Source: Zoroaster sp. YZ-2022 (lineage: Eukaryota > Echinodermata > Asteroidea > Forcipulatida > Zoroasteridae). Taken from it: DNA of 64,000 nt. Location of the stretch: contig CM055823.1 in assembly GCA_029582265.1 (NCBI GenBank), forward strand, positions 17,047,019-17,111,018, read 5' to 3'. Both the position numbers and the translations under genes were made by a program. Shown here in pieces: positions 10,136 to 21,824 of the stretch. The notes under the pieces are model-generated. The model worked only from the letters and a program-made list of their open reading frames with translations, was not told where the DNA came from and ran no database searches. Position 1 is the stretch's first letter. Each line of letters opens with the position of its first letter.

Positions 10136-11645
10136 TTTATTTTGCCATAATAATAATATTTAATTATTATATGGTGCAGTTCACATAATGTCCCAATGTG
10201 CTTTACTGTTACCCCTGGTCATTGAGCCAATCATTCCTGTAGTCTTTCTCAGCTCCCTGTGTAGTATGCAGCCCCAACCAACCGTATAGCACTTTGGAGG
10301 TTTTTTCATACACAATATTAACCTCTACCCTCACATTTACAGGTTCACAATGCAATGTATTGTAGTTTATCTAATGAAACTTCTCTAAAAAAATTCCTTT
10401 GCAATTATTGTGAAATGGGTTTTTGTTTATAAGTTTTTAAGAAAGTTTAGTTATTCATAGTATGAATTTTTAGGTATTTTGTAACGTTTGGAGAATTATT
10501 CACAAATTTTGTTGAATTTTGGGAAATTTTGTAAACTTGCGATATTTTTATGGCAATAAGGTCTATACATTAAACGGGCAAGATCAACAGGACATAGATT
10601 CGGAGTGCTTGTTTTAGATTAAGTCAGTGTTGAAAATACTTTCCCACATGATAAGGTCATTGCTGCTGCATAAATGAGCTAGTAATTTACAGTCGCTGTG
10701 TTCATCTTAAACTAGGACATCGATTTCATGCCCTGTTGAAAGTCTGCTCTAATCGTGACGATACTGTTCCTTTATGTTGGATTTGAGGCTTTTCATGGTA
10801 GAGATAGATACTTGAGTTCCTTTAATTCATAAAGGTAATATAAAGTGCAGGGAATATTCCAATTTTTCAAAACAGTCTACACTTTTAAAGCAAGTGTAAC
10901 AATGGTAATTACTGGATTATCAAATGTATCATCCTCAAGAAACATGATCATCTACATGTACATGTATACCAAATAACATTCACTGAGTACATTTATGATA
11001 TACATGTATTTCTTATATTTCTTAAAAATAGAGGACTGAAATGGCCATTTGTCTACAAACTTCCCTTTAAAGATGTGAGGCACACAGAAGTGATTTCATA
11101 TTTAACAGAGAAAAAAAGATTGTATTGTTAATTAAAATCACTTCTTCAAAGTATTGTGAATAAATGTGAAATGATACTTTTGGAAATAAACATTCTAAGG
11201 AAAAACACCTCACATCTTTAAAGGGAAGTTTGTAGACAAATGGCCATTTTAAGCCTGAATGTTTTAAGAAATATATCATAAATCTACAATATGAATTTTT
11301 GTAAAGATAATCATGTTTTTGTTATGTTTAGAAAAAAGGTTTCCTGGACAGCAATTCTTTTTAAATTCAAATTTGTTATGTTAATTTTTAAACAGTTCAT
11401 CATATCAGATGAATACACTTCCCAAAATGAATAATTTCTTTACAATAAGTAAATCTGGACCAGGGTTATTAATACTATTATATAGGTAGTCCCTACTCCT
11501 TTTTAATTAGAGAAATGTTCAGCATATGTGGAATGAATATATGCTTCTGTTTTAATGGGCACTTAGTGAAGAAATGGTTCAGATCACATTTATTGACTAT
11601 TCCCTAAAGTAATATTTATAAATATTGATTTATTTTCCTTTACAG

Positions 11646-11811
11646 TGCATACATAGTCATATGGTGCTACCACCAGAGAGAAAAATTCTACAAGATCTTG
11701 AAGCCTCTATAAAGTCATACAATGAAGAGCATCCGGCACTGCTGACAAGAAATATCAGGTGGATGGAGATGGCAATGTGCACATGCTATGTTGGTTTCAA
11801 CTGTGCACCTT
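11646..11811 (+). pseudogene. Exon island CIHSHMVLPPERK..., unit 1
   Basis: Preceded by TTTTCCTTTACAG and followed by GTAAGA. It reads CIHSHMVLPPERKILQDLEA and later RWMEMAMCTCYVGFNCAPC. The frame also stays open past the donor to the stop at about 11874. The unit 2 copy (51452-51620) has a 6-nt insertion (CATGTA) and a 3-nt loss, both in frame, plus several replacements. Product not recognised. Cys spacing (C-x-C, C-x2-C) suggests a metal-binding or structured region. Confidence 0.5.
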
Positions 11812-11875
11812 GTAAGAATCAATATACTGTACATTGTGAAGCACTACAGGATTCATTCTTTCAACTTCATCAGTA

Positions 11876-12337
11876 ATGAGAAAATGTGCCTGAAGCTACT
11901 CTACCTGGCTACTGGACAGGAGAATGCACCAGAGGGTTGGTTTATCCCACTGTCTGCTGGTCCTAGCAAACCACCCCAGATAGAGGAAAGAAATGTCTGT
12001 AGAGGTGCATACACAAGGAGAACATATAATTCACATGCAAGAGCAAGGAGAAGAACATGACGTTGAACATTCCAAAAAAGAGTGGAACTTTGAAGACTTG
12101 GAAGCCAAATGTCATGAAAGTGACTCAAGACTTCCTTGCACGGATGAGAGCCAATCCTCAGGAATTAATGTCTGTAGTAGAAGCATTCATAAAACAGAAT
12201 AAGAAATTGAAAACTGACTCAGCCACTGCATCTGCTCTGATGATGTTCAGTAAATATGCCGAGGATGCCCGTTCCTTCGCTTCAAGACATCAACATAGAC
12301 ACTTACAATCAAGCCAAGGCATCCAGGCCAGATCAAG
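11876..12337 (+). pseudogene. Exon-like island with SALMMFSKYAED motif, unit 1
   Basis: Two overlapping frames are open: 11993-12202 (MSVEVHTQGEHIIHMQEQGE) and 12057-12341 (FLARMRANPQELMSVVEAF, SATASALMMFSKYAEDARSF). A GTAAAA donor follows 12337. SAL..F.KYA resembles the C-terminal region of the same multicopy family as the antisense HGWYLTQE fragment, but this is a weak recollection. Differences from 51869-52153 include many amino-acid replacements, as expected of a decaying copy. Confidence 0.35.
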
Positions 12338-12344
12338 GTAAAAT

Positions 12345-13130
12345 GTTGTAGCTTGTAAATAACACTGTTCAGTTCTGCATGTAACCATTGTTATAGTACT
12401 ATACATGTAGGTGACATTATTTGACCAGAGCTGAATTTAGCAGACTGTTTCATCAATTTACTCACAGCCCTTGTTGGTATTTAAAGCCAGTGTACACAAT
12501 TGGTAATTAACCAAAATGAACTTTTCAATTATTATGGAAAAACTTGGTTGTAAGATTATGTTTCCAAGCATAATGTGAAATTATTATGTCTGAAATGTTG
12601 TCATTTTTGAGAAAACATGAGAAAGCATTGAGATCTGAATGTTTATACATGTATACTTTATAGATATCTTACCAATGGTGTATGTATAATGGCTTTAAAA
12701 CATGATTATTTCAGTTTTACATAAAACTGACTTGTTTCAAACATTCCTTGCTGAGATGCTATTAATATTAGATAGGTTGATCAATCACCATACTTTTAAT
12801 TTGTATGATGATTCCCAATTTTGAGTAGTGCAAGTATAAACAAAAATCCAACTGAAGTTTAATCACCAAAACACTGATTTTGAAGCTCAGCTCTAACCAG
12901 AAGAAATTACTTTGAGGCCAATTTTGACCAATACATTATAGCCTGTCTATGGAGTAACTGATGTAGGCATACATTTAATTGGCTTGAAAAGACCTGTGTT
13001 TCTATTACAAAGTATTTTGAAGAGTGATTATTAATACAGTGTATTTTTTCAGATGTTGATTGATATATCATGGATCCGGGGTGCTTATATGTTCAGGGAT
13101 GCTTTTGCGAAACTGTCAAATCGTGTCCCG
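12345..13130. other. AT-rich intron-like spacer, no gene seen
   Basis: Collinear with 52155-52950 in unit 2. It contains a polypyrimidine/AG site at 13046-13052, but the plus frame that follows is a shadow of the antisense pseudogene. Confidence 0.5.
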
Positions 13131-13136
13131 TTGAAG

Positions 13137-13648
13137 TCAACTGCTTGCAGAAGCGAAGCTCTCTGTTGGGAGTTAGTAGTAATGATGTTGGCAAAGTCAC
13201 TCATTATCTTCACTCCTCGCTCTGCTATTCACCAACTTAACCGTCTTTACAAATCTGTCTGCAACCATGAAATCTGGGTCAAGAGACCACAGTAGAGGAT
13301 AGCCAATTAGAACTTATATGAGAGCATTGAATGTGAAGTGTGACTCTGGCCCAGTAAGATCAACAAGTGTGGTGTCCATTGCGAGGGTTTGGAAAACAGG
13401 TTTCCCCTTTCTGAGTTCATCTGGTGTTTCTGTGTTGAGCATCTTGGTTGCCATCAAGCCTTTCATTGTGTTGGTCGTTCTTGGATCTGTATTATGACCA
13501 CTTCTTGAGTTAGGTACCATCCATGTTTTATCATCTTGCCTAGGGCTGCATCAGCCATCTCCTTATCTATCGTCTGGAACTTCATCATGTCATGTCCTAT
13601 CAGCTGCAGGTCATTAATTGGAGCATCAGCAACACTGGTGGCTGTCAT
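13137..13648 (-). pseudogene. Antisense pseudogene, unnamed multicopy family (HGWYLTQEVV), unit 1
   Basis: The minus strand reads MTATSVADAPINDLQLIGHD, then KMIKHGWYLTQEVV, NTETPDELRKGKPVFQTLAM, VDLTGPESHFTFNALI, an in-frame TAA, and onward into IGYPLLWSLD..F, with a GVKMMSDFANIIT-like end. The motif order (R/HWYL.EE, then LVD..GP.S, then ..GV.LM.DF...T.D..Q) matches a large family of uncharacterised invertebrate proteins often seen near transposons. This copy also has an indel near 13490-13500. The same TAA is present in unit 2, so inactivation preceded duplication. Confidence 0.6.
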
Positions 13649-14117
13649 ACAATGTAATGAGTAGAAGAGTGCAAAGTTTTTTGATTACATGTAATTTTGT
13701 GTATGTGTATGTTTGAGAATGTTGGAGTACATGTAATTAAAGTGATTTAAAACACGTTCAGGTCCCTTTTAAGCACGTACAGCACATGTCCAGAATACTT
13801 TAATGTTACCATGCAGTCTACTCAAAAGACCAAACAAAATAGAACATTCATACAATTTCAAATTATATGCCCAGCTCCTTATCAAACAACCGTTTCATTT
13901 TTAAATCCTGCAAGCAGAGGTGACATCACACTGACAAGGGTGCCTTCATTTCCATGAATTGAATAAGCAATTATAGATCAAGCTACTTTTGATTGCTCGG
14001 TAAAACACTGAAGTATATAGTGGTGAGTTTAATTATTTCCTCACTCAACTGTACAAAGTTAAATGTAATGTGTTTCAGTGAAAATCAATTTACAGTGAAT
14101 GTTATTTTCATTTTCAG

Positions 14118-14190
14118 GACTCATCATTGATGGGGAATACATCAGCGATTTTGACAAGGTCGAAGGGGACTTGAAACATGTGCCAGACAG
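14118..14190 (+). pseudogene. Exon island LIIDGEYISDFDKVEGDLKH, unit 1
   Basis: 73 nt between TCATTTTCAG and GTAATT, reading LIIDGEYISDFDKVEGDLKH then VPD, with two leftover bases. The exit phase does not fit the entry phase of the VYKHKT exon, so an intervening exon is missing or unseen. The unit 2 copy is 55266-55338 (LIIDGKYISDFDKAEGDLKH). Unknown function. Confidence 0.5.
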
Positions 14191-14801
14191 GTAATTATAA
14201 GTCTTATTTTTGGCAAGCTATGCAGCAAAATTCAAGCCTAACCGATTTTCAGGAGTCTTGGTTTTGGTGAAGGCAAGGGGAGAATTAATAAAATATTATA
14301 GGTCATCTTTCATATTGAAAAAAAATAGTTTATAAATTATATCATACATGTAGATGCTGGTGGCTGTTTATGTAAGTCCTCACACAGCTTTTGCAGGATT
14401 CTTAATAGATGTAACCATGGGAACGCACAAGTATTTACCTTAACCCTTTCTCCCACCCGTACCAAGTGCCCCTGACCTCTCAGTTAACATGGACGATGAT
14501 CAAGCAAATAAGAAATCTTATAATGAAAGTTATGCTTGGATAAGCTCCACGAGCAGGAGTAATACAAAATGCTACAATAGGAGAGTACATGCATAGAAAA
14601 CGCTCCATAGATCTAGACGTATTCAAAGATCTTCATTCATAGGCCTACATTTGAAATATGTTGCAGAGAATGAGTTCTGCCAATTTATGTTCTATCAAAG
14701 CTTTCATAAATATTTAAAAAGTAACTTAGGAAAAAAAATCATCATGATGAATATATTGTACTGACTGGCTGAATCTGTCTATTAAAATGAATTACTGAAT
14801 T

Positions 14802-14895
14802 GACAAGAGCGGGGTTTGAACCTGCAACATCTGGGTTACCGTACCGGTATCTAGAGCTATCTAGCTCTGTGTTGGTTCTCCCTATTTTGTCAATA
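14802..14895 (-). repeat. tRNA-like SINE fragment with B-box GGTTCAAACCC, unit 1
   Basis: On the minus strand the segment ends in GGTTCAAACCCCGCTCTTGT, a near-canonical pol III B box. Upstream it carries AGAGCTAGATAGCTCTAGA, possibly a degenerate D-arm/A-box region. The outer edges are ATTGACAA...TTGTCAAT. Copies: about 31094-31187 (unit B) and 55900-55995 (unit 2). Unit C lacks it. It is not a functional tRNA as I read it. Confidence 0.5.
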
Positions 14896-15104
14896 TCTTT
14901 GTTCTGGGGGCGCTAAGCATCAAAAGCTATTCAATTTCCATAAATGTCATTGGCTAGGGATCACACCCCCATGGAAGATACTGTCTAGGGATCACAAGGA
15001 TGAGGCTTTTTGAAAGTCATGATATTAAGTATTAAGTATTGGGTTTGGAACTTGAGCTGTTTAGCCTTATTAGCATTACTGATACAATACATTTCTCATT
15101 TCAG

Positions 15105-15224
15105 GTTTACAAACACAAGACAACATCTTGGACCTGCCACAGTCATATTGAATGAAACTCTAGAGAGGCAACTTATTTAGCTTGTACATAAAATACACAT
15201 GGCCTGCCTCCAGTGGGTGTTCAG
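15105..15224 (+). pseudogene. Recombinase-like exon VYKHKT..., unit 1 (frameshifted)
   Basis: Preceded by TTTCTCATTTCAG. Relative to the open copy in unit 2 (56207-56327), two bases are missing in AAGACA(GA)ACATC, which shifts the frame. The donor GT has become AT. See the unit 2 copy for the reading and family argument. Confidence 0.6.
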
Positions 15225-15501
15225 ATTAGAATTCTTATTCTCATCCTCTATATCAAATTTATTTTTATATATTTATAACACACATCTTGTTAATTCTTTA
15301 TCCTTAATGGCTTGTGAAATTTACATGAACCGTGAACTAGAGTCTTGAATTGTTTCTTGCACGTCCAGACATATATAGTTTGATCTTCATATAGTCATGT
15401 ATAGTATAACGCCCCCATGGGATTGTCAATGCTTAATTATTGTAAGTCCTCAGTCAGACATGATCAGTTTACTTTATTCTCAGAGGAAGAAATTTAACTA
15501 T

Positions 15502-17042
15502 TATTATTATTATTATAAATGGTTTAGTTAAAATCGACCATCGCAGCCAACAGCTGAATTGCGGCCAGATTACATAAAAACTATCATACAAAGAAAGAAT
15601 CTTTAAAAAGAGATTAAACCAGAACAATGAGTATAAATAATAAACAAACACAGTCAGTTGTAAACAACAAAAAACATTATAAAAAGGTAATATTAGCAAG
15701 AAAACTGTATTAACTAAAACACAAAAACATCATAAACCATTTCTTTTGACGTTTGACATTTTGACATTGAATTTTTTTTTAAAGTTATTTAAATAGGGCG
15801 AGGTAAAAAAACAAAGTAAAAAGGACAACTGCTGGAAAGTGTCCTCTTATGATCACAAAAATTAATATTTACAATACATTTACATAATAATGTAAAATAA
15901 AAATCACAAAGAATTAGCATTTAAATTAATGAGAGAAATCATATAGGGAACTGGACTGTCTCTGAATCTGTTCGTTTTGCATTTGGGTTGAGTTATTTGA
16001 TTTGCATTGCGGAGGGCACGTTGGTTCGTTTTGGGAGGTGGGATAAGGTGAGGCATGTTTTGTTTACATGCTAAGTCAGTGGCAAATTTCAAGCACAGGG
16101 AGGTTCGACGGTCATAAAGGTTTGGTAGGTTGAGGCACTCCAGTGCAGTGGAATAATCTGTATAATTAGTACCCAAGATCAGCTTAGTAACACGCTTCTG
16201 TATTCTTTCCAATCGGTTGATGTGATGTTTTGTCAATGCACCGTTCCAAACTGGTACAGCATACTCCAGGAGTGGACGTAAGTACCCTTTATATATGGTA
16301 ACAAGGTCATCTGCTGGCAAGTGTCCCTTTAGAACTCGAAGCATATGAAAGCGACCATTTGCTCGTTGGAGTATGCTGTTAATGTGCGAGTCCCATTTCA
16401 AATCATGCTGGATATGAACTCCAAGTAATTTCACAGATTCTGATTGGTCAAGGGGATGATCGTTGATTTGTAGAGTTGGAGGTGGTGGGGGGTTTCGCAT
16501 GAAGTTAAATTCCATGGTAGCACATTTTTGGGGATTGAGAGACATATTATTATTGACTGTCCATTGTTCAAGGGATTTAAGCGACTGTTGTATCTGTGAC
16601 TGGTCATGAGCAAAACGGCATTCCACAATACTCAAATCATCCACATATTTCCAATAATGATGAGTAGGAATATTGAGATCTCGACAAGCATCATCAATGA
16701 CTGCTGAGAACAATATTGGTCCAAGTCGGGTACACTGTGGCACTCCAGCATGCATTGTAGACCAGTTGGAAGTATAACACCCATATAGCGAACACACTGT
16801 TGACGGTTCGTAAGGAAGTTTGCTATCCAATTAATAAGGAATGGTGCCACACCCAGCTTTATCTGCTTCGTAATGGCAATATTCTGATCAACGCGATCGA
16901 ATGCTTTGCTAAAATCGGTCAGCACAAGGGTCGATGCCGCTTTACGAATTTCAGCGTGCTGATACAAGGTATGCATCAGGTCTACCAGACAGTGTGTAGT
17001 AGAAAGACCCTTTCTATTACCAAATTGTTGTTGATATATATA
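15502..17042 (-). mobile_element. 5'-truncated non-LTR retrotransposon (CR1/jockey group), minus strand
   Basis: TAACTAT flanks the insert (15495-15501, 17043-17049). Unit 2 (56620-56640) and unit C (39895-39920) have a single TAACTATA, so the insertion is recent. The 3' end is a TAT/ATA tail at 15502. The minus frames give reverse transcriptase: GLSTTHCLVDLMH, LTDFSKAFDRVDQ (motif A), GVPQCTRLGPILF (motif B, with Cys where Gly is usual), KYVDDL (motif C), LLGVHIQHDLKWDSHI and RLERIQKRVTKLILG. A frameshift separates motifs A and B near 16760-16830. The 5' part, including the endonuclease, is missing. Confidence 0.93.
15904..16830 (-). pseudogene. LINE reverse transcriptase, C-terminal two thirds
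   Basis: A 308-codon minus frame holding RT motifs B to E plus the thumb/C-terminal region typical of CR1/jockey-type ORF2: YVDDL at about residue 64, LLGVHIQHDLKW, then LRPLLEYAVPVWNGAL and LERIQKRVTKLILG. The first codons are out of frame with the upstream motif A part (16632-16976), showing one frameshift. It ends naturally at 15904 near the 3' tail. A dead copy. Confidence 0.9.
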
Positions 17043-17488
17043 TAACTATAAATATATATCGATGGAAATAATGCGAACACTAAGCATATGTTAAAATAGA
17101 ATGAAATTCAAGTAGTTCAATTATTTGTATGTATTATTCAATACTGACCTCAGGCCTTGGTCATTGCCCTCCCTTGTTTCCAGCTACTCGTATATTATTA
17201 GTAATCACACAAACAGCTGGGCACTAATTGCCTTGAAGGCAATGTACTTGGTAGAAATAATATTGTTTTGAAAGTTCAGCATATTATCCAATTCATGTTG
17301 AAAGTGGGTAGATATTGTTACAAATGGGCTGAGCAGTCATTGTGATTCCTTTTCTTGTGGGACTCATGTGGCTTGCAGTTTAAGTTTTAAACAAACTGCA
17401 TTCCTTTCCTAATAGCTATCCTGCATACACTAAAAATGTTATAATTGAGATTAATCTAGACATTTTTTTTCTTGACATTCCTCAGCAG

Positions 17489-17584
17489 GTGCTATGAGTT
17501 CAGAACATTCACCCTTGTTTGTTGGGACAGGAGGCAAACCATTGTTATAATCAATCATATGTAAAACAGCTGCAACAAATTAAG
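17489..17584 (+). pseudogene. Recombinase-like exon GAMSSEHSPLFVGTGG..., unit 1 (stop)
   Basis: After a CTCAGCAG acceptor it reads GAMSSEHSPLFVGTGGKP and then hits TAA, where unit C (39949-40042) continues SSYMQSYAKQLQQ. Unit 2 shares the TAA lesion. A GTAGGT donor follows. The SP.FV..GGK block corresponds to the segment between the hairpin lysine and the catalytic RxxH region in this family. Confidence 0.55.
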
Positions 17585-18342
17585 GTAGGTGAGTATATCT
17601 ACATGTATCTATATCCATATAATATTCAATGGGTTCATCTGAGTTCATCTAAAACTATCAGTGCAGGATTCAGTGTCAAGCCGCAAGCCTGCTCTGATTG
17701 TGACGATATACCCCCTTTAAGAAAGCATCCTCATGAAAGCATTACACTAACTCTAACTGGTTTAAGCATAAAAGGGGTTTGGATACATCCCTTCATTACC
17801 ATTGCAATATCCAACATACTTTTATACATACAAATTCAAGTTGCAGGATGTCAGTGTATGATGTTATCCGGAATATTCTGAGAGCGGGAATGAAAGGGTA
17901 ATTTTTTGTCCTAATTATTTCAGGGAGTGAATTATACTTGTAATGTAATATGTTAATGGTACCGAAATACTGAACACTCTGAGAAGTTATTCCACTTGAC
18001 AATGTGAAATGTATGAATGAAATACTCAAATTTTAAATGGATCATTGGACATTGAAACATTTCCACATTTTAACAAATACAAACAAATGTGAACATATTT
18101 TCTACAGTTTGGCTTCTATACATCTCTTGATTCTATAAGTATATGGATGTATTCACATTCATTTATTAACCATTGGTGTATATACACTCCCTTTTAATTA
18201 TAAGATGGTGAGAATTGCTTCTTTCAATAAGTTGGATCATGTAAATGCACACTGCAGAATGGGTGGATCAGTTCCACTCAACAGGGCGATTGCTGTGTTC
18301 TGTTCCCAAGTTAAAATGTGTAATAAATTGATTTGTTTACAG

Positions 18343-18415
18343 GTGTAAAACATTTCTTTCCATCAAATCTGATGGGAGGATTGATTCTGTAGTTGCCATA
18401 TCTGCCAAATTAATA
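18343..18415 (+). pseudogene. Recombinase-like exon CKTFLSIKSDEGIDSVVAIS, unit 1
   Basis: Follows TTTGTTTACAG. Joined to the AG left by the previous exon it reads (R)CKTFLSIKSD(E/G)..DSVVAISAKLI. In the family this stretch leads to a helix with a catalytic Arg (SATKIRK-like). Here only SAKLI is seen and the Arg is absent. No firm donor is visible, so the end is approximate. Copies start at 32256, 40796 and 57915. Confidence 0.4.
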
Positions 18416-18481
18416 TTTGTTCTGGTGATCATTGCAGTTGCAAGCCTTCCAAAAATGATGATCAAAAATGATTTGTTTCAG

Positions 18482-18631
18482 GCTGTTGACACTCTAAGCC
18501 AGAGAGAGGCTCATCAAGGTACCCAACTAATGTCCCATAAGACAGAAACTCAGAATGCCTACTATGTAGCTGCACAGGAAAACAGAGAAAAAGTAAGGGC
18601 ATGCAACATGCTTTCATCACTTTTGTGCAAG
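18482..18631 (+). pseudogene. Recombinase-like catalytic C-terminal exon, unit 1 (open)
   Basis: 150 nt between TTTGTTTCAG and GTACGT, fully open as 50 codons: AVDTLSQREAHQGTQLMSHK then TETQNAYYVAAQENREK. The L-M-S-H-K-T-E-T-Q-N-A-Y-Y block places His and Tyr 8-9 residues apart, as in the LGH....T...Y signature of tyrosine recombinases. Compared with unit B (32596-32745) I count about ten amino-acid-changing differences and two silent ones, so there is no sign of purifying selection. Called a pseudogene because neighbouring exons are broken. Confidence 0.6.
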
Positions 18632-19242
18632 GTACGTTGGACATAAACTATCCACAATAAAGATTTACATATTTAAGAACAAAAAGCATTATGGACAATG
18701 TGTGAAAATTGTAAAAAACTTTTTGTTGTCTTTTTAAATGAACTTTGTATTTTTAAACAAAGAATGATGGCCTTCTATTTGTTTGAAAGATTGCTTTTTG
18801 AACACGGTTTCAAGAAATAATTTTGCATTCATTGTTAATAACAATTAATTAACTCTAATCAGAGTAGTTGAAATAACACTGAATATTTGATGTCAATAAA
18901 CACCAGTTAAAACTGTATAATTGCCAGTGAAGACAAATTATGTTAATTAATATTAAATTAGCACTAATTATCTCAATTGTAAATGATAAATATTAGAATC
19001 GTGTCTATACACAATTTGAAAGCAGTTTTTCTGCTCTGTTCAGTGAAATCAAAAATCAATTTTTTAAAAGATTTTTAGCTAATTTTGTGATGCCACGTCT
19101 CAATTAAAGCCCCTACACTGTATTGGCAATCTCAAACAACAACAATTATTAATGTTCTTCCAGAGACAGAAATTCAACGTTAGAATAAATCTGAAAAATA
19201 TTAAAGATGTAAATTTTTGTTTTCATTATAACATTGATATTT

Positions 19243-19290
19243 GCTTTGGTCTAAAGAACTGAATCAGCAAAATGTATATAGTACTCTGTT
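19243..19290 (+). pseudogene. Decayed copy of VQRTESAKR island, unit 1
   Basis: TTTGGTCTAAAGAACTGAATCAGC aligns with the islands at 33330-33365 and 58830-58867, but a TAA in the QRTE frame and a lost GTAAGT donor mark decay. Flanks on both sides are collinear with units B and 2. Confidence 0.4.
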
Positions 19291-20032
19291 TAATAGCGCA
19301 GCAACTGCAGTCTAGTTTGGTATTAAGGAAAATTACTGCATGCTGAATGATGAGTGCAGTGCAGCCTTTCAAGTTTAGCATGAATGCTATCATACATTGT
19401 TTACAAGGAAATCCAGAAAGGTCTTCAAATAATTTTGTTTGTATGTGTTCTTGCAGATATAGATTGATGCAAGTATATGTCAACCTTAATGTGACTTAAG
19501 ACCTCAGAGGCTGTGTTTGTTTCTTACCATGTAAGCTCATTTAATAAGGGAATAACAGTTTGTTGCTTGGTCTTTACCGCAGGTTAATGACCGGTTTTGG
19601 GTGTGGTCTTGGGCGATAAGGACCTCGCCTTTATGCCCGCATCTATTTCGTTTTCAAAATTTAAAACATGTGCAATTTTTATTGAATAAACTCAAATAGA
19701 AATATGTAAATTCACGTTTTGAGGACACGCGAAACACTTTCAGGTGTGTGATGCAAAACAATCTTCGTCATTCTGATTGATTTAAATCCGTGTTGGCTTC
19801 GCACAAACAGCTGGCGAACAGCTAGCACAAATGAGCTACTGTGATTTTCATAAGCCATGTCTTTATCATCCATTAATACACCCCAAGTGATTACGTTTTG
19901 TCCAATCAGATTGTCTCAACTGTCTTGGGCATTTATGTATAACAGTTAATGCCACCCTTTAGTCTGAAATCCTCATTGAAGGCATTCTTTTACTTAATAA
20001 TGTGTCTTCTATCTTTGATATCTTTGATTTCT

Positions 20033-20328
20033 GTCGCAGCTCCGAGACTCTGGAATCATCTTCCAACTAAACTCAAATCTTGTCATAGTATAACCAGATT
20101 CAAGTCGATGCTTAAAACTCATCTTATGTCACAACTCTTCAAAGATGATGTATATTTGTAATTGCATTGTAGGTACATGTATCTCGGTACATAATTTGTT
20201 TTGTTTTCCGTATGCTATCATTGTATATTGTTTGTATTAATGTTTTTTCTTTGTTTCCGCGCCTTGAGCGCCCAGCAGGGTGGATATGTGCGCGCTAAAA
20301 ATCTTTATTATTATTATTATTATTATTC
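20033..20328 (+). mobile_element. LINE 3'-end fragment with ATT tail (L2/CR1-like)
   Basis: Reads VAAPRLWNHLPTKLKSCHSI then TRFKSMLKTHLMSQLF, the standard C-terminus of L2/CR1-type ORF2. After a 3' UTR ending GCGCCTTGAGCGCCCAGCAG it reaches GCGCTAAAAATCTTTATTATT. Unit 2 lacks it at 59245-59250. The same 3' UTR occurs inverted at 34666-34777 and 41949-42060. The first 28 codons of the apparent ORF (from 19949) are flanking DNA. Confidence 0.9.
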
Positions 20329-20335
20329 ATGTTAG

Positions 20336-20407
20336 GTTGCAGCAGCATCTACATCAGGAATACACACTGATGAGGACCCTCTTACAAGTACATCATTTGT
20401 ATGCCAG
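20336..20407 (+). pseudogene. 72-nt exon island VAAASTSGIHTDEDPLTSTS, unit 1
   Basis: Exactly 24 codons between TTAG and GTAAAG, reading VAAASTSGIHTDEDPLTSTS then FVCQ. Copies: unit C 41254-41325 (open), unit 2 59260-59331 (open), unit B 34062 onward (cut short). The Ser/Thr/Asp composition suggests a flexible tail. Function unknown. Confidence 0.55.
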
Positions 20408-20515
20408 GTAAAGAATTTGTTTTGGCTCATCCATAATTAATCATGCCTTAAATGCTCTTGTCATACATTAAAGGCACACTATATCACGATCAGAACAGAC
20501 TTTCTGGCTCATTTA

Positions 20516-20900
20516 TAATAATAATAATAATAATAAGTGCACTTATAAAGTGCTAAAACAAAGTTTCTAAGCGCTGTACATAATTGGCATTAGGTTAAAA
20601 CAATTAAACAACAAAACAAAAAATTCAGAGCATAGTTAAATAAAAAGGTCTTGAGCCTAGATTTAAAAGAACTGATAGAGGGTGCATTTCTTACAGCACT
20701 CGGAAGGCTATTCCACAGACATGGACCTGCAATTGGCAAATGCCTGGTCACCATATCTTGTCTTGCTTCGCAGGCCAGCACTGAGTAGACCTTTTGATGA
20801 TGAACGAAGAGAGATGCCTGGATTATAATCTGAAATAAGTTCCACTAAGTACATGGGAGCCATACCATTACGTATCTTGTAAGTAAAAAGATCTTAAAAC
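20516..20900 (-). mobile_element. 3' part of minus-strand L2/CR1-like LINE
   Basis: Minus-strand reading from 20900 gives TYKIRNGMAPMYLVELISDY, then SLRSSSKGLL, then GPCLWNSLPSAVRNAPSISS and FKSRLKTFLF. The 3' UTR ends GCGCTTAGAAACTTTG...GTGCACTTATTATT. It is the downstream half of the LINE whose upstream half is 21825-22700, with one frameshift or stop before GPCLW. Confidence 0.9.
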
Positions 20901-21824
20901 TTATTGTAGACCACCAACCAATAAACCCTAATGAGTCAGCAAGGAGTCTGGGGATCATTGTTGATCACAACCTTCGCATGATGGATCATGTCAATAACAT
21001 CTGTCGTTCGTCATTTGCTGCACTTCGTGGTATTGGCCGAATTAGACAACATCTTGATGATGATAGTACCGCTAAGCTTGTCCACGCCTTTGTTACATCT
21101 AGGCTTGATTTCTGTAACTCTCTCCTGTATGGCCTCCCTGAGTCTGAAACCCGGAAGCTTCAGCGTGTACAGAACAGCGCTGCCCGGATTGTTGCTCGCA
21201 CACCACGCTGTCAACATATTACATCGACTTTGGAAGCACTTCATTGGCTGCCAGTCAGGAAACGGTCAGCATATAAGATCCTTCTCTTGACCTACATGTA
21301 CAAGAGTTTGCATGGAATGGCACCAGGTTATATCGCAGATCTGCTGCAAGAGTATAGGCCTCCACGTCAGCTACGATCATCATCGGCGAACCTCCTTGCT
21401 ACTCCACCTCACGCGTCCACTGGCTTTTACGGTGAACGAGCTTTCAAGCATGCAGCGCCAAGTCTGTGGAACAACTTACCTGAGGCTATACGTAACGCTA
21501 ACACTCTAGCTACGTTCAAGAAGGTCTTGAAGACCCACCTTTTTAAACAATAATTCCTTGTGTCACATTTTTTTTACTGATTCAATTGGTTTTTGTTTTT
21601 CTTTTAATGTCTATTGTCATTTTCTTGGATTTTGTACGTTTATTCGATCTTCTTAAAATTGTACAGCGCCTTGTGTTATTTCTATATTTTTGTTCTTATG
21701 CTTAACGCTATTGTAATTTTATTAAATTTCTGTGTGTAATTATATCGCTTTTTAAAATTTGTAAAGCGCTTTGAGACTTTTGTATAAAGTGCTATATAAA
21801 CTTGTATTATTATTATTATTATTA
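20901..21824 (+). mobile_element. 5'-truncated L2/CR1-like LINE inserted in another LINE
   Basis: TTAAAAC is duplicated at 20894-20900 and 21825-21831. The open frame includes SLGIIVDHNLRMMDHVNNIC, FVTSRLDFCNSLLYGLPESE, LQRVQNSAARIV, LEALHWLPVRKRSAYKI, MAPGYIADLL and APSLWNNLPEAIRNANTLAT..LKTHLFKQ. The 3' UTR carries AAGCGCTTTGAGACTTTTGT...GTGCTATATAAAC and a TAT tail. The ORF fragment is uninterrupted to its natural stop, so this is a young copy. Confidence 0.95.

Noticed and set aside
14802..14895. Functional tRNA gene on the minus strand
   Set aside because: A good B box is present, but the D-arm, anticodon stem and acceptor do not fold convincingly; treated as a SINE fragment.
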